DNA of 64,000 nt from Planctomycetota bacterium (GTDB lineage Bacteria; Planctomycetota; Phycisphaerae; Phycisphaerales; Phycisphaeraceae): contig JAJRRS010000006.1 in the NCBI GenBank assembly GCA_024279275.1, positions 1 to 64,000 on the forward strand, in the 5' to 3' direction. The position numbers and the translations under genes were made by a program. The notes under the pieces were generated by a model that was not told where the DNA came from, did not search any database, and was given only the letters and a program-made list of their open reading frames with translations. The stretch's first letter is position 1, and the number at the start of each line of letters is the position of its first letter. Shown in pieces: positions 37,010-46,222 of this stretch.

Positions 37010-37393
37010 CTACTGATTGATTCGCCACCACAAGACGCGCAGCATTACCCAGGTCCGTTCGCCGAATACGCTGGTCAGGATGATTGTAAATATGCACCAG
37101 GCACATACGATTGCGGTGCGGTGTCGGCCGGGGGTGCGCCAGGCGAGCCAGGTCAGGGTCGGGCCGCCAATGAGCAACGCTACCAGCGGGTAGAACGTCG
37201 GTTTGTGCATCCAGGCCCACAGTAGCCGCATCAGGTGCGGTCCTGATGGCGGATCGGTGGGGGTGGCCCACAACGTCAACAGCAAGGCCGACTGTAAGAC
37301 GATGACCCCCCCTGTAAGCCGACGGCTGATCGCGCGTCGCCGAGCGGGGGTGAGCAGCCGTGTGCGTGATCGGGTTCGTTTGTTTGCTGCCAG
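37010..37393 (-). CDS. Small three-helix membrane protein, possible CTG start
   Basis: The minus-strand frame from 37393 reads a basic N-terminus (KRTRSRTRLLTPARRRAISRR) and three hydrophobic helices (GGVIVLQSALLLTLW, FYPLVALLIGGPTLTWLAW, AIVCAWCIFTIILTSVF), a believable membrane protein. No ATG or GTG is in frame. CTG at 37391-37393 is preceded by GGAG at a good distance; TTG at 37285 would cut the first helix. The stop is 13 nt from the convergent flippase-like gene. Family not recognised. Confidence 0.5.
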   Translation of the reverse strand: MAANKRTRSRTRLLTPARRRAISRRLTGGVIVLQSALLLTLWATPTDPPSGPHLMRLLWAWMHKPTFYPLVALLIGGPTLTWLAWRTPGRHRTAIVCAWCIFTIILTSVFGERTWVMLRVLWWRINQ

Positions 37394-37539
37394 CGTCTGG
37401 CTCCGACATAATCCTGCTTGCGGTGGGGCACCTGTGGCCCATGACCAGTGTACCCTCGGCGTTGCAGGCCGGGCGATCGCGCTCTAGTATCACAACCTGT
37501 CAGAGGTTGTTGACCCGTGTTGCGGTTTAATGGGCGGTG

Positions 37540-38328
37540 ATGGCAAACGACACACAAACATGGCTGCACATCGTCCGTTCGCTGTCGGCCCAGAACGCGG
37601 CGGTGCGTGTGAGCCTGTCCACCAGGCCCGTGGAGGAGGGAGGGCGTTATGCGCGTGTGCGTGTGTTGGCGGTCGGTTCGGACGGGATATCGGTAATCGA
37701 AGAGCCGAGCATACGCGATCTTGGTGACCGGTTGCGTCCGGGCAAAGACATTGACATCCTCGTGGTCCAAAAACAAACCCGCCTGGTCGGGCGCTGCCGG
37801 GTCAACGGTTATGTCAAACACGCGCTGAATGAAGCCACACGCCTGGACGCGCTGCAGGTCTCGCCGCCGGTCAAGGTTTTCTCCGGCCAGCTTCGAGATT
37901 TTTACCGGGCGCCGATCGGCGCGGGGGTCGAAGTGAAACCGATCCTGTTGAAGCTCGACCCCGCAGACGCACCCGCACTCCAACGAGCCAGCCTGGCCGG
38001 ACTCGACCCCGACAAAACTTTCAAGGCCCGCCTGGTGAACATCAGCGGTGGGGGGATGGGGTTGGCGATCGTAATCGATAGAGCAGGCGCTTCGGTCTTT
38101 GAGATAGGCACCGTTGTCACCGTGTACGCCGAACTCCCGACCCTGGATACGCCACTGGAGCTAAAGGCGCACATCGTCCACACCGAAAAACTCGAGATCG
38201 GCGACATCTACCTCGGCGTGTCATTCACCATTGACGACCCTACCTTGAAGCATCAGGTGGAAGACCAACTCCAACGCCTATCGGTCTGGATTCAACGACG
38301 GATGTTGAAGAAAGAAAGCCGGGATTAA
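37540..38328 (+). CDS. PilZ-domain protein, YcgR-like
   Basis: About 262 aa, with ATG at 37540 preceded by an in-frame GTG. An N-terminal YcgR-like barrel (residues 1-115) leads to RDFYRAP (the RxxxR motif) and LVNISGGGMGL (the D/NxSxxG motif), the two c-di-GMP-binding elements of PilZ domains. It is cytosolic. In other bacteria such proteins brake flagella or control polysaccharide export. Here the polysaccharide operon 9 kb away is a possible target, but that is only inference. Confidence 0.8.
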   Translation: MANDTQTWLHIVRSLSAQNAAVRVSLSTRPVEEGGRYARVRVLAVGSDGISVIEEPSIRDLGDRLRPGKDIDILVVQKQTRLVGRCRVNGYVKHALNEATRLDALQVSPPVKVFSGQLRDFYRAPIGAGVEVKPILLKLDPADAPALQRASLAGLDPDKTFKARLVNISGGGMGLAIVIDRAGASVFEIGTVVTVYAELPTLDTPLELKAHIVHTEKLEIGDIYLGVSFTIDDPTLKHQVEDQLQRLSVWIQRRMLKKESRD

Positions 38329-38329
38329 C

Positions 38330-38358
38330 TGGGGGTAACCGGGGGTAACCGGGGGTAA
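38330..38358 (+). repeat. GGGGGTAACC tandem triplet
   Basis: Three copies of a 10-nt unit, GGGGGTAACC, start just after the PilZ-protein stop. Same style as the arrays after trpA and near 35.66 kb. Confidence 0.65.
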
Positions 38359-38362
38359 TGTG

Positions 38363-39733
38363 TCAGTGGGTGCCACGATGTTGACGACGAGACAGCCAAC
38401 TTATTGATAGCGCACAACCGATCAAGGCCGTCGTTGGTTCCGGCACGCTCGATCCTTCGACGGGAGGTGTCCCCGCGTTCCAATTACTCAGTACATGGTT
38501 CAGGTCGCTGATCCCGACGAAACCGTTCTCATCTGGATCTAACGGTGTGCCCGGAAAAACAACTTGGTTCCACTGGCTGAGGATGATGTTCAGGTCATTG
38601 ATTCCCACGAAGCCGTCCATATCCAGGTCGCCGGTCAGTCCGTCACCAGCCGGAGGCTCTTCGCCGATCGTCAGTGCGTACAGCGACTGGTCATCGATGG
38701 TCCACTGCTGGCCGACCACTGGCAGGACCGGCCCGGATGCGTTGTCGGCGACCAGCACCAAACTCTGGCGGCCATCCGCGAGTGTCGGGCCAAGGGCGAT
38801 CCCCTCGAAGTTGGAATTGGTCAATGCGCTGAATGTCTGCTCCCATAAAAGTGCCTTGGCCAACGGTGTAAAATCGATGCCCGATGTCAGCCCCGCTAAA
38901 CCGGTGAGGCTGGTGATGTCGGTCGCACCAGCGCCTAAGATTTCATAGATGCGTATGCGGTACCCGGAAAGCCCGACCGCTCGCTCCATCGCCAGCACCT
39001 GTCCGCTTGGGAGTGTCAGCATTTCGACCAGGCCGCTGGTTTCGCTGGTGGTAAACGGGCTGTCGCCGTTGATCGCGTCGGTGGGGTAGGCGAATTGACC
39101 GATGGCGGTGGCGGTTGAGTTGGCGGCATCAGCGGAGGACGACTGGATGCGGACCCATGCGCCCTGTGTGAAACTTGCGGTCGGCCCGTCGGGGACCAGT
39201 GCGTCTTCGTTTGCGAACAGGATCGTGGAGGTGTTGTTGTGATAGATCGCCAGGGATTCCCACGCGCGGTTCGGGCGGTCCTGGCCGTAGATGCCGTACC
39301 CCGGGTTGCTGATATTCACAGGTGTCCCGGTGGAGGCCCCGGTCGCGGCGTCGAAGGCTTCCAGTTGTGGGCCTTCTTCATTGGTGGTCAGGACATAGGA
39401 GCCTTGCATCACGATCGCTTCACGGTCGGTATTGAAGGAACTGCTTAAAGTTATCGGGGTCGGGTCGATGGTCGTCGAGGTTATTGCGCCCGTGTTGATG
39501 TCGAGGCTGATCGAAAGCGTGTGCAGGAGTTTGTCTTTGTCGCCGACCGCGAGGTACGACGACCCGCCGGCGTAGGTGATCCCGCTGAGTTCCCGTGCGC
39601 CCGATGCGCTCTCGGTAAAATCGAACCGCCCGACATCCGTGATCGTCAGCACCGCCTGCGCACTGTTCGCCGCCGTTAACCCGACACACAACATGCTCAG
39701 CCGTAAGGCCGTGATCCAATGGGGAATTCTCAT
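38363..39733 (-). CDS. Secreted phytase-like esterase domain protein with dockerin-like pair and PEP-CTERM tail
   Basis: About 456 aa. TGGAG lies about 10 nt upstream of ATG 39733, which gives the signal peptide MRIPHWITALRLSMLCVGL with cleavage after AQA. Residues 30-370 form a beta-propeller of the esterase-like phytase family: SGITYAGGSSYLAVGD, FNTDREAIV, TTNEEGPQLEAF, AWESLAIY, NSNFEGIALGP. Two EF-hand-like loops follow (GDLDMDGFVGINDLN, DPDENGFVGISDLN), then SSVPEPTT, a membrane segment and WLSRRQHRGTH. The tail has the same design as the giant repeat protein at 1578-6398. It should be exported and processed by an exosortase. Substrate is not known. Confidence 0.87.
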   Translation of the reverse strand: MRIPHWITALRLSMLCVGLTAANSAQAVLTITDVGRFDFTESASGARELSGITYAGGSSYLAVGDKDKLLHTLSISLDINTGAITSTTIDPTPITLSSSFNTDREAIVMQGSYVLTTNEEGPQLEAFDAATGASTGTPVNISNPGYGIYGQDRPNRAWESLAIYHNNTSTILFANEDALVPDGPTASFTQGAWVRIQSSSADAANSTATAIGQFAYPTDAINGDSPFTTSETSGLVEMLTLPSGQVLAMERAVGLSGYRIRIYEILGAGATDITSLTGLAGLTSGIDFTPLAKALLWEQTFSALTNSNFEGIALGPTLADGRQSLVLVADNASGPVLPVVGQQWTIDDQSLYALTIGEEPPAGDGLTGDLDMDGFVGINDLNIILSQWNQVVFPGTPLDPDENGFVGISDLNHVLSNWNAGTPPVEGSSVPEPTTALIGCALSISWLSRRQHRGTH

Positions 39734-39888
39734 CTTGGTTATCTCCAGCCTCTCTACGAATTGATACACCTATACCCAACCCATTAAGCCTACCAGAGCC
39801 TTCGCGGGGTGTCGATGAAAAAGGGATTTAGATGGCTGTTTTATCCGCTAAGTAGCGGACTGTAGTGGGGGGGGCAGGTCGATTAAAG

Positions 39889-40320
39889 CTAAAGCGATCC
39901 GTTCCAGTTCGCCGGGCACAGCAGCACGGGCATGTCGGCCTGACGCACGATGTTGGCTGGCACATCTCCCGCGATCAGGCGCTTAAGGACGCCCTTGCCG
40001 GTCAGCCCCAGCACGATGAATGTGCATTTTTTGGCGTGTGCTGTATTGAGGATGGCCTTGGCGACATCATCGGAGAAAAGCATGACGCTCTCGACATCGA
40101 CCCCCGCCGCCTCGAGCGTCTTGGTCAACAGCTTGAGCGTCTCCTCGCCGCGCTGGGTCGCGTCGGTCTCGTGTTCGTCCTCATCCTGTTGTTGAGCCAC
40201 ATGGGCGACCACCGCCGTGGCGTCCAGTCGCCTGGCCATGTCCGCGATCGGCTCGGCCAGCTTCTCGCTCGCCCAGGGGCTGCTCACCGCTATCAGCATC
40301 CGGCTCGTACTCAAAATCAT
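39889..40320 (-). CDS. Universal stress protein (UspA family)
   Basis: About 143 aa from ATG 40320 (MILSTSRMLIAVSSPWASE). The fold ends with the nucleotide-binding motif GLTGKGVLKRLIAGDVPANIVRQADMPVLLCP, a variant of G-2x-G-9x-G(S/T). A longer frame to 40356 is open, but homology begins at the chosen start. Usp proteins are cytosolic and help survival under stress. Single gene downstream of pgpH on the same strand. Confidence 0.83.
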   Translation of the reverse strand: MILSTSRMLIAVSSPWASEKLAEPIADMARRLDATAVVAHVAQQQDEDEHETDATQRGEETLKLLTKTLEAAGVDVESVMLFSDDVAKAILNTAHAKKCTFIVLGLTGKGVLKRLIAGDVPANIVRQADMPVLLCPANWNGSL

Positions 40321-40550
40321 TCGCTCCGAAGGACTCTCTGTGTCAGGTCGGCCCACAACGGCCAGCCGCGTATCTTAGCCGATCACGCCCGGTCAGGCAC
40401 CGCCGTCAAAACCTACGCCACGGGGTCAGAAGGGCATTTACTCAGTATCGGCTTATCGGTTGCATTGGCCCCAAATCACATCCTGCCGGGCTGGAGGCTG
40501 CTTTCGGCAAGGGATTATGATGGGGTTGCAAAGGGCTGACTTGAGGAGGA

Positions 40551-42932
40551 CTACGAAGCCGCCGCAGTGCCGGAAGAAGCCCCAGCCGTTTCGGCCTGCT
40601 CATCTTTCTTGTCACTGGGGTACGCGATCCGTCCGTGGTAGACGGCACGGAGGGTTTTGACGATTGATTCTTCGATTTTGTGTAGCTCGCTGAGGGTGAG
40701 GTTGCACTCGTCGAACTGGCCGTCCATCAGGCGTTTGCGGGCGAGGGCGTTGACGACCTGCTCCAGGCGAACCGGGGTGGGTTCGGGCAGGGATCTTGCA
40801 GCGCTCTCGACGCAGTCGCAGAGGAGCATGATCGCGGCCTCCTTGGTCTGTGGCTTAGGCCCGGGGTAGCGGAACTCGAACTCGCTTGGCTCGGGCTTAT
40901 CCTGAGCCTCGGTTTGTTTTTTGGCGGCGTGATAGAAATACTCGACCAGCGTCGTGCCGTGATGGCTCTCGATGAAGTGGCGCAGTGTTGGGGGCAGGGC
41001 GTACTCGCGCGCCATCTCGATGCCGTCCTTGACGTGGCCGACGATAATCAGCAGGCTCATCGCGGGGGTGAGTTTGTCGTGGCGGTTAGGTCCGCCGCCC
41101 TGGTTCTCGATGAAGTACATGGGCTTGTTGATCTTGCCGATGTCGTGATACATCGCGCCGACCCGGCAGAACAAGCCGTCGGCTCCGATTGTTTCCGCAG
41201 CGGCCTCGGACATATCCGCAATTCTTAGTGAGTGCTGGTATGTCCCGGGGGCTTCCTGTGCGAGGCGTTGTAATAGCGGGTGGCTGGCGTCGTTGAGTTC
41301 TTTGAGCGTCATGGCGGTGGTGACCCGGAATACTTTTTCGATCGCCGGCAGCCCCCACTGAACAATACCGACCGCCAGCAGACCCGTGACCACCATTGCG
41401 GCTGAGTCCATCGTGATACGCCACAGCTCGTTGGGCGCGTTTAACGGATGCGTTGTCACCGATGCAAGAAAAACGGTCGCCGCCATCGCCACGCCTGACC
41501 ACAGCCCGACCGTCACCAGCTTGCTTCGGCTGCGCACCTCACGCAGTAGCGCTACCGACACTCCCACGCCTGACATCATCACCAGCATGTGTTCCGTACT
41601 CAGGTCCAGGCTCAACAGCACCAGCAGCCCCAGGAACCCGCCCATCGCCAGCGCGAATCGCTGGTCGTAGACGATTACCAATACCGTCGCCGCCATCAGG
41701 ACCGGCAACGTCGTCATGGCTGGCAGTAACTGGGGGTATGCCCGCCCCAGCGCTACGGCCATGAACTGACACAGCAACACCAGCGAGGTGATCGCCAACC
41801 CACGCATCGGGTTGCGAACGATCTTGTCGTTGTAATAAAAGATATATGTCCACACACCGACGCCGACCAGGAGGATCAACCCCAGCCGACCCAGCAGCAC
41901 CAGCAAGCTCTGCCCCTGTGTGAGGCTGTCCGTATAGGCGCGCCGCTCGCTTTGGATCAGGCCGATGTCGTCGCGTGTCAGCTCTGCGCCTGTCGGGAAC
42001 AGCACCGAGTCTGCCGGATAGGTCAGTTCTTGCTTTTCAACCCTCGCCGCCGCCTCGTCGCGTTGAATCCCCGTCAGCTTCGGGTCGTAGTGGTAGGTTG
42101 CCTGCAGTTGATGCATCACCAGCTCAACCACGGAATTCCGCAGGTGCTCTTTGCCGTAGAAGAACCGCGTCGCGGTCTTGATTTGGCCCCGCAAACCCTT
42201 GGTGTCAGCTAACAACAGGATGCGCCGCTCATACAACGTCTGCTCAATACGCTTGCCCGGCGCAGGGTCCGGGTGGACGATCGTGATCGGCACCGTCCCT
42301 ACTGGCCCGTCGTTTGGATGAGACTCCGCGGGGTCCAGCACCGCCAACTCAAACAGCTCCTGGATGAACCGATGCGTATCTTCCTTCCACTGCTCGGTTG
42401 GAACCGAGTTTTCGACATAACCCCTAAGCTCGTGCAGCACCAGTTCGGTCAGTTTGACCTGCTCGCGGTACTCCGTCGGCACCTCGTCAAGCGTTTCGTA
42501 CCGCGTCAGCGTCAGCAGGTCGTGAAGCCGGGCGGTCAGGCTCTCACGGTACGCCTTGTCGGCAAAATAATACGCTGGTAGGTTTCGCCTCGCCGCGTCC
42601 CGCAACTGCTGTGTGCGTTGAATATCCTCACGCACAAATTCGATCCGGACGATGATCGGCTTGGTGAGAACCTCGGTGGGGTAATGGTGCATCGACCCGC
42701 CGAGCCACAGGGATACCGGCCCCGCGACCGCCAGCAGCATCGCGATATACAACGCCGCCCAGCCCACCTCGCGCCGGCGCAGCATCTGCACCCACTTAGG
42801 CCCGGGCCTGGGCACGCTCTTGCGCACGTCGCGCCTTCGTGCGGTCGTCGATGATTTACTCTTGCCGTTAGCCATGCGTACTCGTTGCGTTTCCACGGGC
42901 TGAATAGGACGCCATATACGCCCATCACTCAT
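40551..42932 (-). CDS. pgpH: 7TM-HD phosphohydrolase, PgpH/YqfF-like c-di-AMP phosphodiesterase
   Basis: 793 aa. After one membrane helix (about 57-78) comes a large extracytoplasmic 7TM-HDED domain (85-330), then seven helices (345-560). The cytosolic HD domain contains HSLRIADMSEAAAE, VGAMYHDIGKINKP, HVKDGIEMAREY and ESHHGTTLVEYF, with metal ligands intact. In Firmicutes this family hydrolyses c-di-AMP. It follows phoH, as in the conserved phoH-yqfF-ybeY order, but ybeY is not downstream here. M20 (42875) is an alternative start. Whether this organism uses c-di-AMP cannot be told. Confidence 0.87.
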   Translation of the reverse strand: MSDGRIWRPIQPVETQRVRMANGKSKSSTTARRRDVRKSVPRPGPKWVQMLRRREVGWAALYIAMLLAVAGPVSLWLGGSMHHYPTEVLTKPIIVRIEFVREDIQRTQQLRDAARRNLPAYYFADKAYRESLTARLHDLLTLTRYETLDEVPTEYREQVKLTELVLHELRGYVENSVPTEQWKEDTHRFIQELFELAVLDPAESHPNDGPVGTVPITIVHPDPAPGKRIEQTLYERRILLLADTKGLRGQIKTATRFFYGKEHLRNSVVELVMHQLQATYHYDPKLTGIQRDEAAARVEKQELTYPADSVLFPTGAELTRDDIGLIQSERRAYTDSLTQGQSLLVLLGRLGLILLVGVGVWTYIFYYNDKIVRNPMRGLAITSLVLLCQFMAVALGRAYPQLLPAMTTLPVLMAATVLVIVYDQRFALAMGGFLGLLVLLSLDLSTEHMLVMMSGVGVSVALLREVRSRSKLVTVGLWSGVAMAATVFLASVTTHPLNAPNELWRITMDSAAMVVTGLLAVGIVQWGLPAIEKVFRVTTAMTLKELNDASHPLLQRLAQEAPGTYQHSLRIADMSEAAAETIGADGLFCRVGAMYHDIGKINKPMYFIENQGGGPNRHDKLTPAMSLLIIVGHVKDGIEMAREYALPPTLRHFIESHHGTTLVEYFYHAAKKQTEAQDKPEPSEFEFRYPGPKPQTKEAAIMLLCDCVESAARSLPEPTPVRLEQVVNALARKRLMDGQFDECNLTLSELHKIEESIVKTLRAVYHGRIAYPSDKKDEQAETAGASSGTAAAS

Positions 42933-43073
42933 TTATCGACCACTATCACAAGCCACTTCGTGACCGGCCCCCAGCTTGGCTCAATAGCAGCGGGTTCGGG
43001 TTATTGGCCCAGCCGCCTGACTATCCAGCGAGGGATTTTATCAGACATGCCAGTGTGAAGGTTATCCCCAGCC

Positions 43074-44102
43074 TCAAATCCTGCCTGACGTCTCTGAATC
43101 CGCGTTGCCATACGCTTTGACGATCCGCTGGACCAGATTGTGTCGGACGATATCCACGCTGTCCAGTGCCACCATCCCGACGCCACGTACCTGCCTGAGC
43201 CGGCGAACCGCGTCGATGAGTCCCGAGTCCCGTGGGTCTTCCAGGTCGATCTGCGTTGTGTCCCCGGTCACGATCATCTTCCCGCCGATGCCCAGCCGTG
43301 TCAGGAACATCAGCATCTGCCCCTTGGTCGTGTTCTGAGCCTCATCCAGAATAATCAGTGCATCGTTCAGCGTTCGGCCTCGCATGAAAGCCAACGGCAC
43401 AATCTCAATTAAATCGCAAGCCATGAACCGTTGAATATGATCGAACTCCATCATGTCGTGCAACGCATCCAGCAACGGCCTCAGATACGGGTTTACCTTG
43501 TCTTGTAGATCGCCCGGCAAAAAACCCAGCTTCTCCCCAGCCTCAACCGCAGGTCGTACCAGCACCAGCTTCCGCACCTGCCCGCGTTTGAGCATTGACA
43601 CCGCCGCCGCCACTGCCAGGTAGGTCTTGCCCGTCCCCGCAGGTCCGGAGCAGAAGGTCAGGTCGTTCTTAAAAATCTCTTCAAGATAAACACGCTGCCC
43701 CTCGGTCATCGCCTTGATCCGCTTGTCAGGCAGATAAACATCCAGCCCGCGTGCCATCTCGATCGCCGAACGCATCGCGATTTCCCCGGGGGCAACGCCT
43801 ACCTCAACATTGGGCATGCTCGTGACCGTTGCGATCGCATCCACCAACTGCTTGCGATTCATCGGCTCGCCCCGCATCGCGGCGTCCGCCAACCGCTCGA
43901 CAACCGCCGCCGCCTGACCGACCGCCGCGTCGTCCCCGCTGATCGTCAGCACGCCGTTGCGGGCTGTGACATGCACGCCCAGCGTTTCACGGATAATCTT
44001 AAGATTCCGCTCCCCCGCACCGGTCACCCCGGCCCGCTGCTCATCGACTGGTAATTCGAGTGTGATATCCAAAACGTAAACGTCTCCATTCAGACCTGAC
44101 AC
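43074..44102 (-). CDS. phoH: PhoH family ATPase
   Basis: 342 aa, GTG start. An N-terminal KH-like region (about 20-75, GAGERNLKIIRETLGVHV) precedes the PhoH ATPase domain: Walker A SGPAGTGKTYLA, RPAVEAGEKLGFLPGDL, MRGRTLNDALIILDEAQNTT (Walker B) and TGDTTQIDL. PhoH proteins are thought to act on RNA together with YbeY. The following gene is pgpH, the usual partner. Upstream is the transposase/REP unit, so the promoter region is squeezed into a short space. Confidence 0.92.
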   Translation of the reverse strand: MSGLNGDVYVLDITLELPVDEQRAGVTGAGERNLKIIRETLGVHVTARNGVLTISGDDAAVGQAAAVVERLADAAMRGEPMNRKQLVDAIATVTSMPNVEVGVAPGEIAMRSAIEMARGLDVYLPDKRIKAMTEGQRVYLEEIFKNDLTFCSGPAGTGKTYLAVAAAVSMLKRGQVRKLVLVRPAVEAGEKLGFLPGDLQDKVNPYLRPLLDALHDMMEFDHIQRFMACDLIEIVPLAFMRGRTLNDALIILDEAQNTTKGQMLMFLTRLGIGGKMIVTGDTTQIDLEDPRDSGLIDAVRRLRQVRGVGMVALDSVDIVRHNLVQRIVKAYGNADSETSGRI

Positions 44103-44116
44103 CCCTATGATACCTC

Positions 44117-44184
44117 GCTAAACCGCAAGCGTGGTATTGACGCGTTCTATTGTCCCACGCCCACAGTTACGCTTGCGGTTTAGC
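44117..44184. repeat. REP hairpin, left of the RAYT transposase
   Basis: 16-bp perfect arms: GCTAAACCGCAAGCGT at 44117-44132 and its complement at 44169-44184. The right arm contains the transposase stop codon. Confidence 0.8.
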
Positions 44185-44767
44185 GCCTCGTCTTATGCTC
44201 AGGCCAATTATCATACTGGGTAACAAACTCCCATTGCTGCACCGCCAACCTCTGTTTCACCGGATTGCCCTTAACATACCGGATCGTGCGCCACACATCC
44301 TCCGGCATGTTAAGAAATACCTTGTACCCACCCCGCGCCCAAACCGGGTGGCCGGGATCACGCAGCCCCGACTCGATCAGCTTCAGCCGGGTCATATCCT
44401 GTAGTTTATCAATCATCATCTCCGCGCGGTCTTTGTGTTTGCGGATAACCACATGGATATGATCCGGCATGACCGCCAGCGCGTAACAGGTATAACCGCA
44501 CCGTTGAAGAGTTTTATCAAAGGCCTCCGCGATCGCAGTGAATTCGTTGGGAGAAAAACTCAGCAGATCATGCCTGAGATGCTCCCCAGCCTGATCGTAA
44601 AACGCACGGATATCCTCACCCGGAGGTTGAATACGCTTGCGACCGAAGTGAAGGTCGCCGAGGTCTTTCAGGGGATCACAGCGCACCGTATCGGAAGTCG
44701 ATCCACGCGGATCATTGGGCAACCACCAGCCGTACAGTGTCCACATCAGATGGTGGGCGATGACCAT
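44180..44767 (-). mobile_element. REP-associated tyrosine transposase (RAYT, Y1_Tnp)
   Basis: 195 aa. It begins MVIAHHLMWTLYGWWLPNDP, the typical opening of REP-associated IS200/IS605-like transposases. The HUH motif is AVMPDHIHVVIRKH, and the catalytic tyrosine is likely in the helix after DVWRTIRYVKGNP. VWARGGYKVFL is also characteristic. Such single-copy enzymes cut and spread the REP hairpins that flank them. Here a REP hairpin stands on each side, and the TAA stop is inside the left one. All core motifs look intact. Confidence 0.85.
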
Positions 44768-44789
44768 GGTGGAACTCTAACTATTAAGC

Positions 44790-44857
44790 GCTAAACCGCA
44801 AGCAAGGACTGGCGCGTCAGGCATACGGCTCGTGCCATACCACGCTTGCGGTTTAGC
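44790..44857. repeat. REP hairpin, right of the RAYT transposase
   Basis: 14-bp perfect arms: GCTAAACCGCAAGC at 44790-44803 and its complement at 44844-44857. When inverted it shares about 21 nt (through GCGTGGTAT) with the left hairpin. Confidence 0.8.
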
Positions 44858-44885
44858 TCCCCGCTCTTGGTATATCCACCCACCT

Positions 44886-46193
44886 TTACAACGCGCCCCA
44901 GATCCGCTTGAGTTCTTGCGGGGTCGTTGCAAGGAATACTCGGCCGTCGGGCATGCGGCGTTCGATCAGTCTGCCTGTGGGGCTGTAGGTTGCGACTTGT
45001 TCTGCCTGGTCGGGGGTTGGTCGCTCGAAGACGCGGTACGATCCGCCGGGCAGTGGTTCGATGCGGTAGGTGCGTAGCGATAGTTTGCGTGCGTCCCGGT
45101 CGAAGCCGTAAAAAGCCAGCGTCCCCGGCTCATCTCGCGGCAGCAAGGCTGGGAGGACGTACTGATTCACCTGTGACATGTAAGCATACGGCGGAACTTT
45201 CCAGGGCAGCTTCTTGATATTCGTCGGCGTCTCATTTGATACCTCCATCGCACTGCCATCACGCAGGCCGTCCTGCCGCCAGTTCTGCGTTTGCGGTTGC
45301 GGTGGGGCGTCGGGGTTGTGTGGTCCTGACTGCGGCCTGCGCAGGGTCGTTGTCACGGTCCAGAACTCAACGGATCGATCGTGAGTCTCAAAAAACATGC
45401 CCTCGGTGTCGTAGGTATTTTCGCCATCGACCATGTGCGACCGGATCGCCACGCTTGTCCCCGGGGGAACATGCTCTGACTCGTCGGACTGCTGGATACG
45501 GATGTAGCCGATGTCCTTGCCTTCAAGCGTGATCCGAAGCCACTGCTCGGGGGTCAAGGCGGATTTGATCTGCTCTTTTTTAATCGAATCCAGCCACAGG
45601 CGTCCCGCTTCGATCCGCTTTGTCCGGATACGATCCAACTCCGCGGGGTCGGCTAAACTCACGCTGTCGATTACCGCCTGGAACGTCTGCATCGCCGTAT
45701 CGAACTCACTTGCGTTGCAGTTGAGCTGGTAGATCGCCAAGGTGGTCGGGTCGATCAAGGTGTAAACCTGCCCGAAGACCCAGTCACCCTGCTTCTGATC
45801 GGGGACCAATAGATAAAGCCCAAGCCCTGCGCGACCCGCGACCGTGACCGGCACGCTGTCCTGCGCCAACGTCACCGCAGAAGGGTGCATGAAACCCAAC
45901 TCGCGGACCGCTTTATCTTTCACGCCCGGGAGGTTCAACTCGTTTTGGCTTCGGCGTATGTAGACACTGATCGTTGCTGGGCCCTGCGTGAGGAATTTTA
46001 CCAACGCCCCGTCCGCCGCTTGCTCCATCGGCATGGAACCCTTGGGCATCAGCAGCGACATCCCATACGCCTGCTCGCTCCATCGTCCTGACAGGTCCAC
46101 GTTTCCAGCGCCGGCCGCCTGCCCGTACACCCGCGGCGGTGACAGGCATAACATCAACAACACACAGGCACATATCACGCGCGACCAGGTCAT
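44886..46193 (-). CDS. Hypothetical secreted protein A
   Basis: About 435 aa. AAAGGA before ATG 46193 fixes the start. A signal peptide (MTWSRVICACVLLMLCLS, cleavage near YGQA) is followed by SLLMPKGSMPMEQ, SVYIRRSQNEL and a mixed alpha/beta body that ends EQVATYSPTGRLIERRMPDG. No family recognised. The opening third (bacterial lipoprotein-like DUF1795/PsbP fold) resembles the neighbour at 46223, and the two are 29 nt apart, so they probably form an operon and act in the same envelope process. Confidence 0.65.
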   Translation of the reverse strand: MTWSRVICACVLLMLCLSPPRVYGQAAGAGNVDLSGRWSEQAYGMSLLMPKGSMPMEQAADGALVKFLTQGPATISVYIRRSQNELNLPGVKDKAVRELGFMHPSAVTLAQDSVPVTVAGRAGLGLYLLVPDQKQGDWVFGQVYTLIDPTTLAIYQLNCNASEFDTAMQTFQAVIDSVSLADPAELDRIRTKRIEAGRLWLDSIKKEQIKSALTPEQWLRITLEGKDIGYIRIQQSDESEHVPPGTSVAIRSHMVDGENTYDTEGMFFETHDRSVEFWTVTTTLRRPQSGPHNPDAPPQPQTQNWRQDGLRDGSAMEVSNETPTNIKKLPWKVPPYAYMSQVNQYVLPALLPRDEPGTLAFYGFDRDARKLSLRTYRIEPLPGGSYRVFERPTPDQAEQVATYSPTGRLIERRMPDGRVFLATTPQELKRIWGAL

Positions 46194-46222
46194 CTCAAAT
46201 CCTTTCTTAGCCGAACCGCCCA

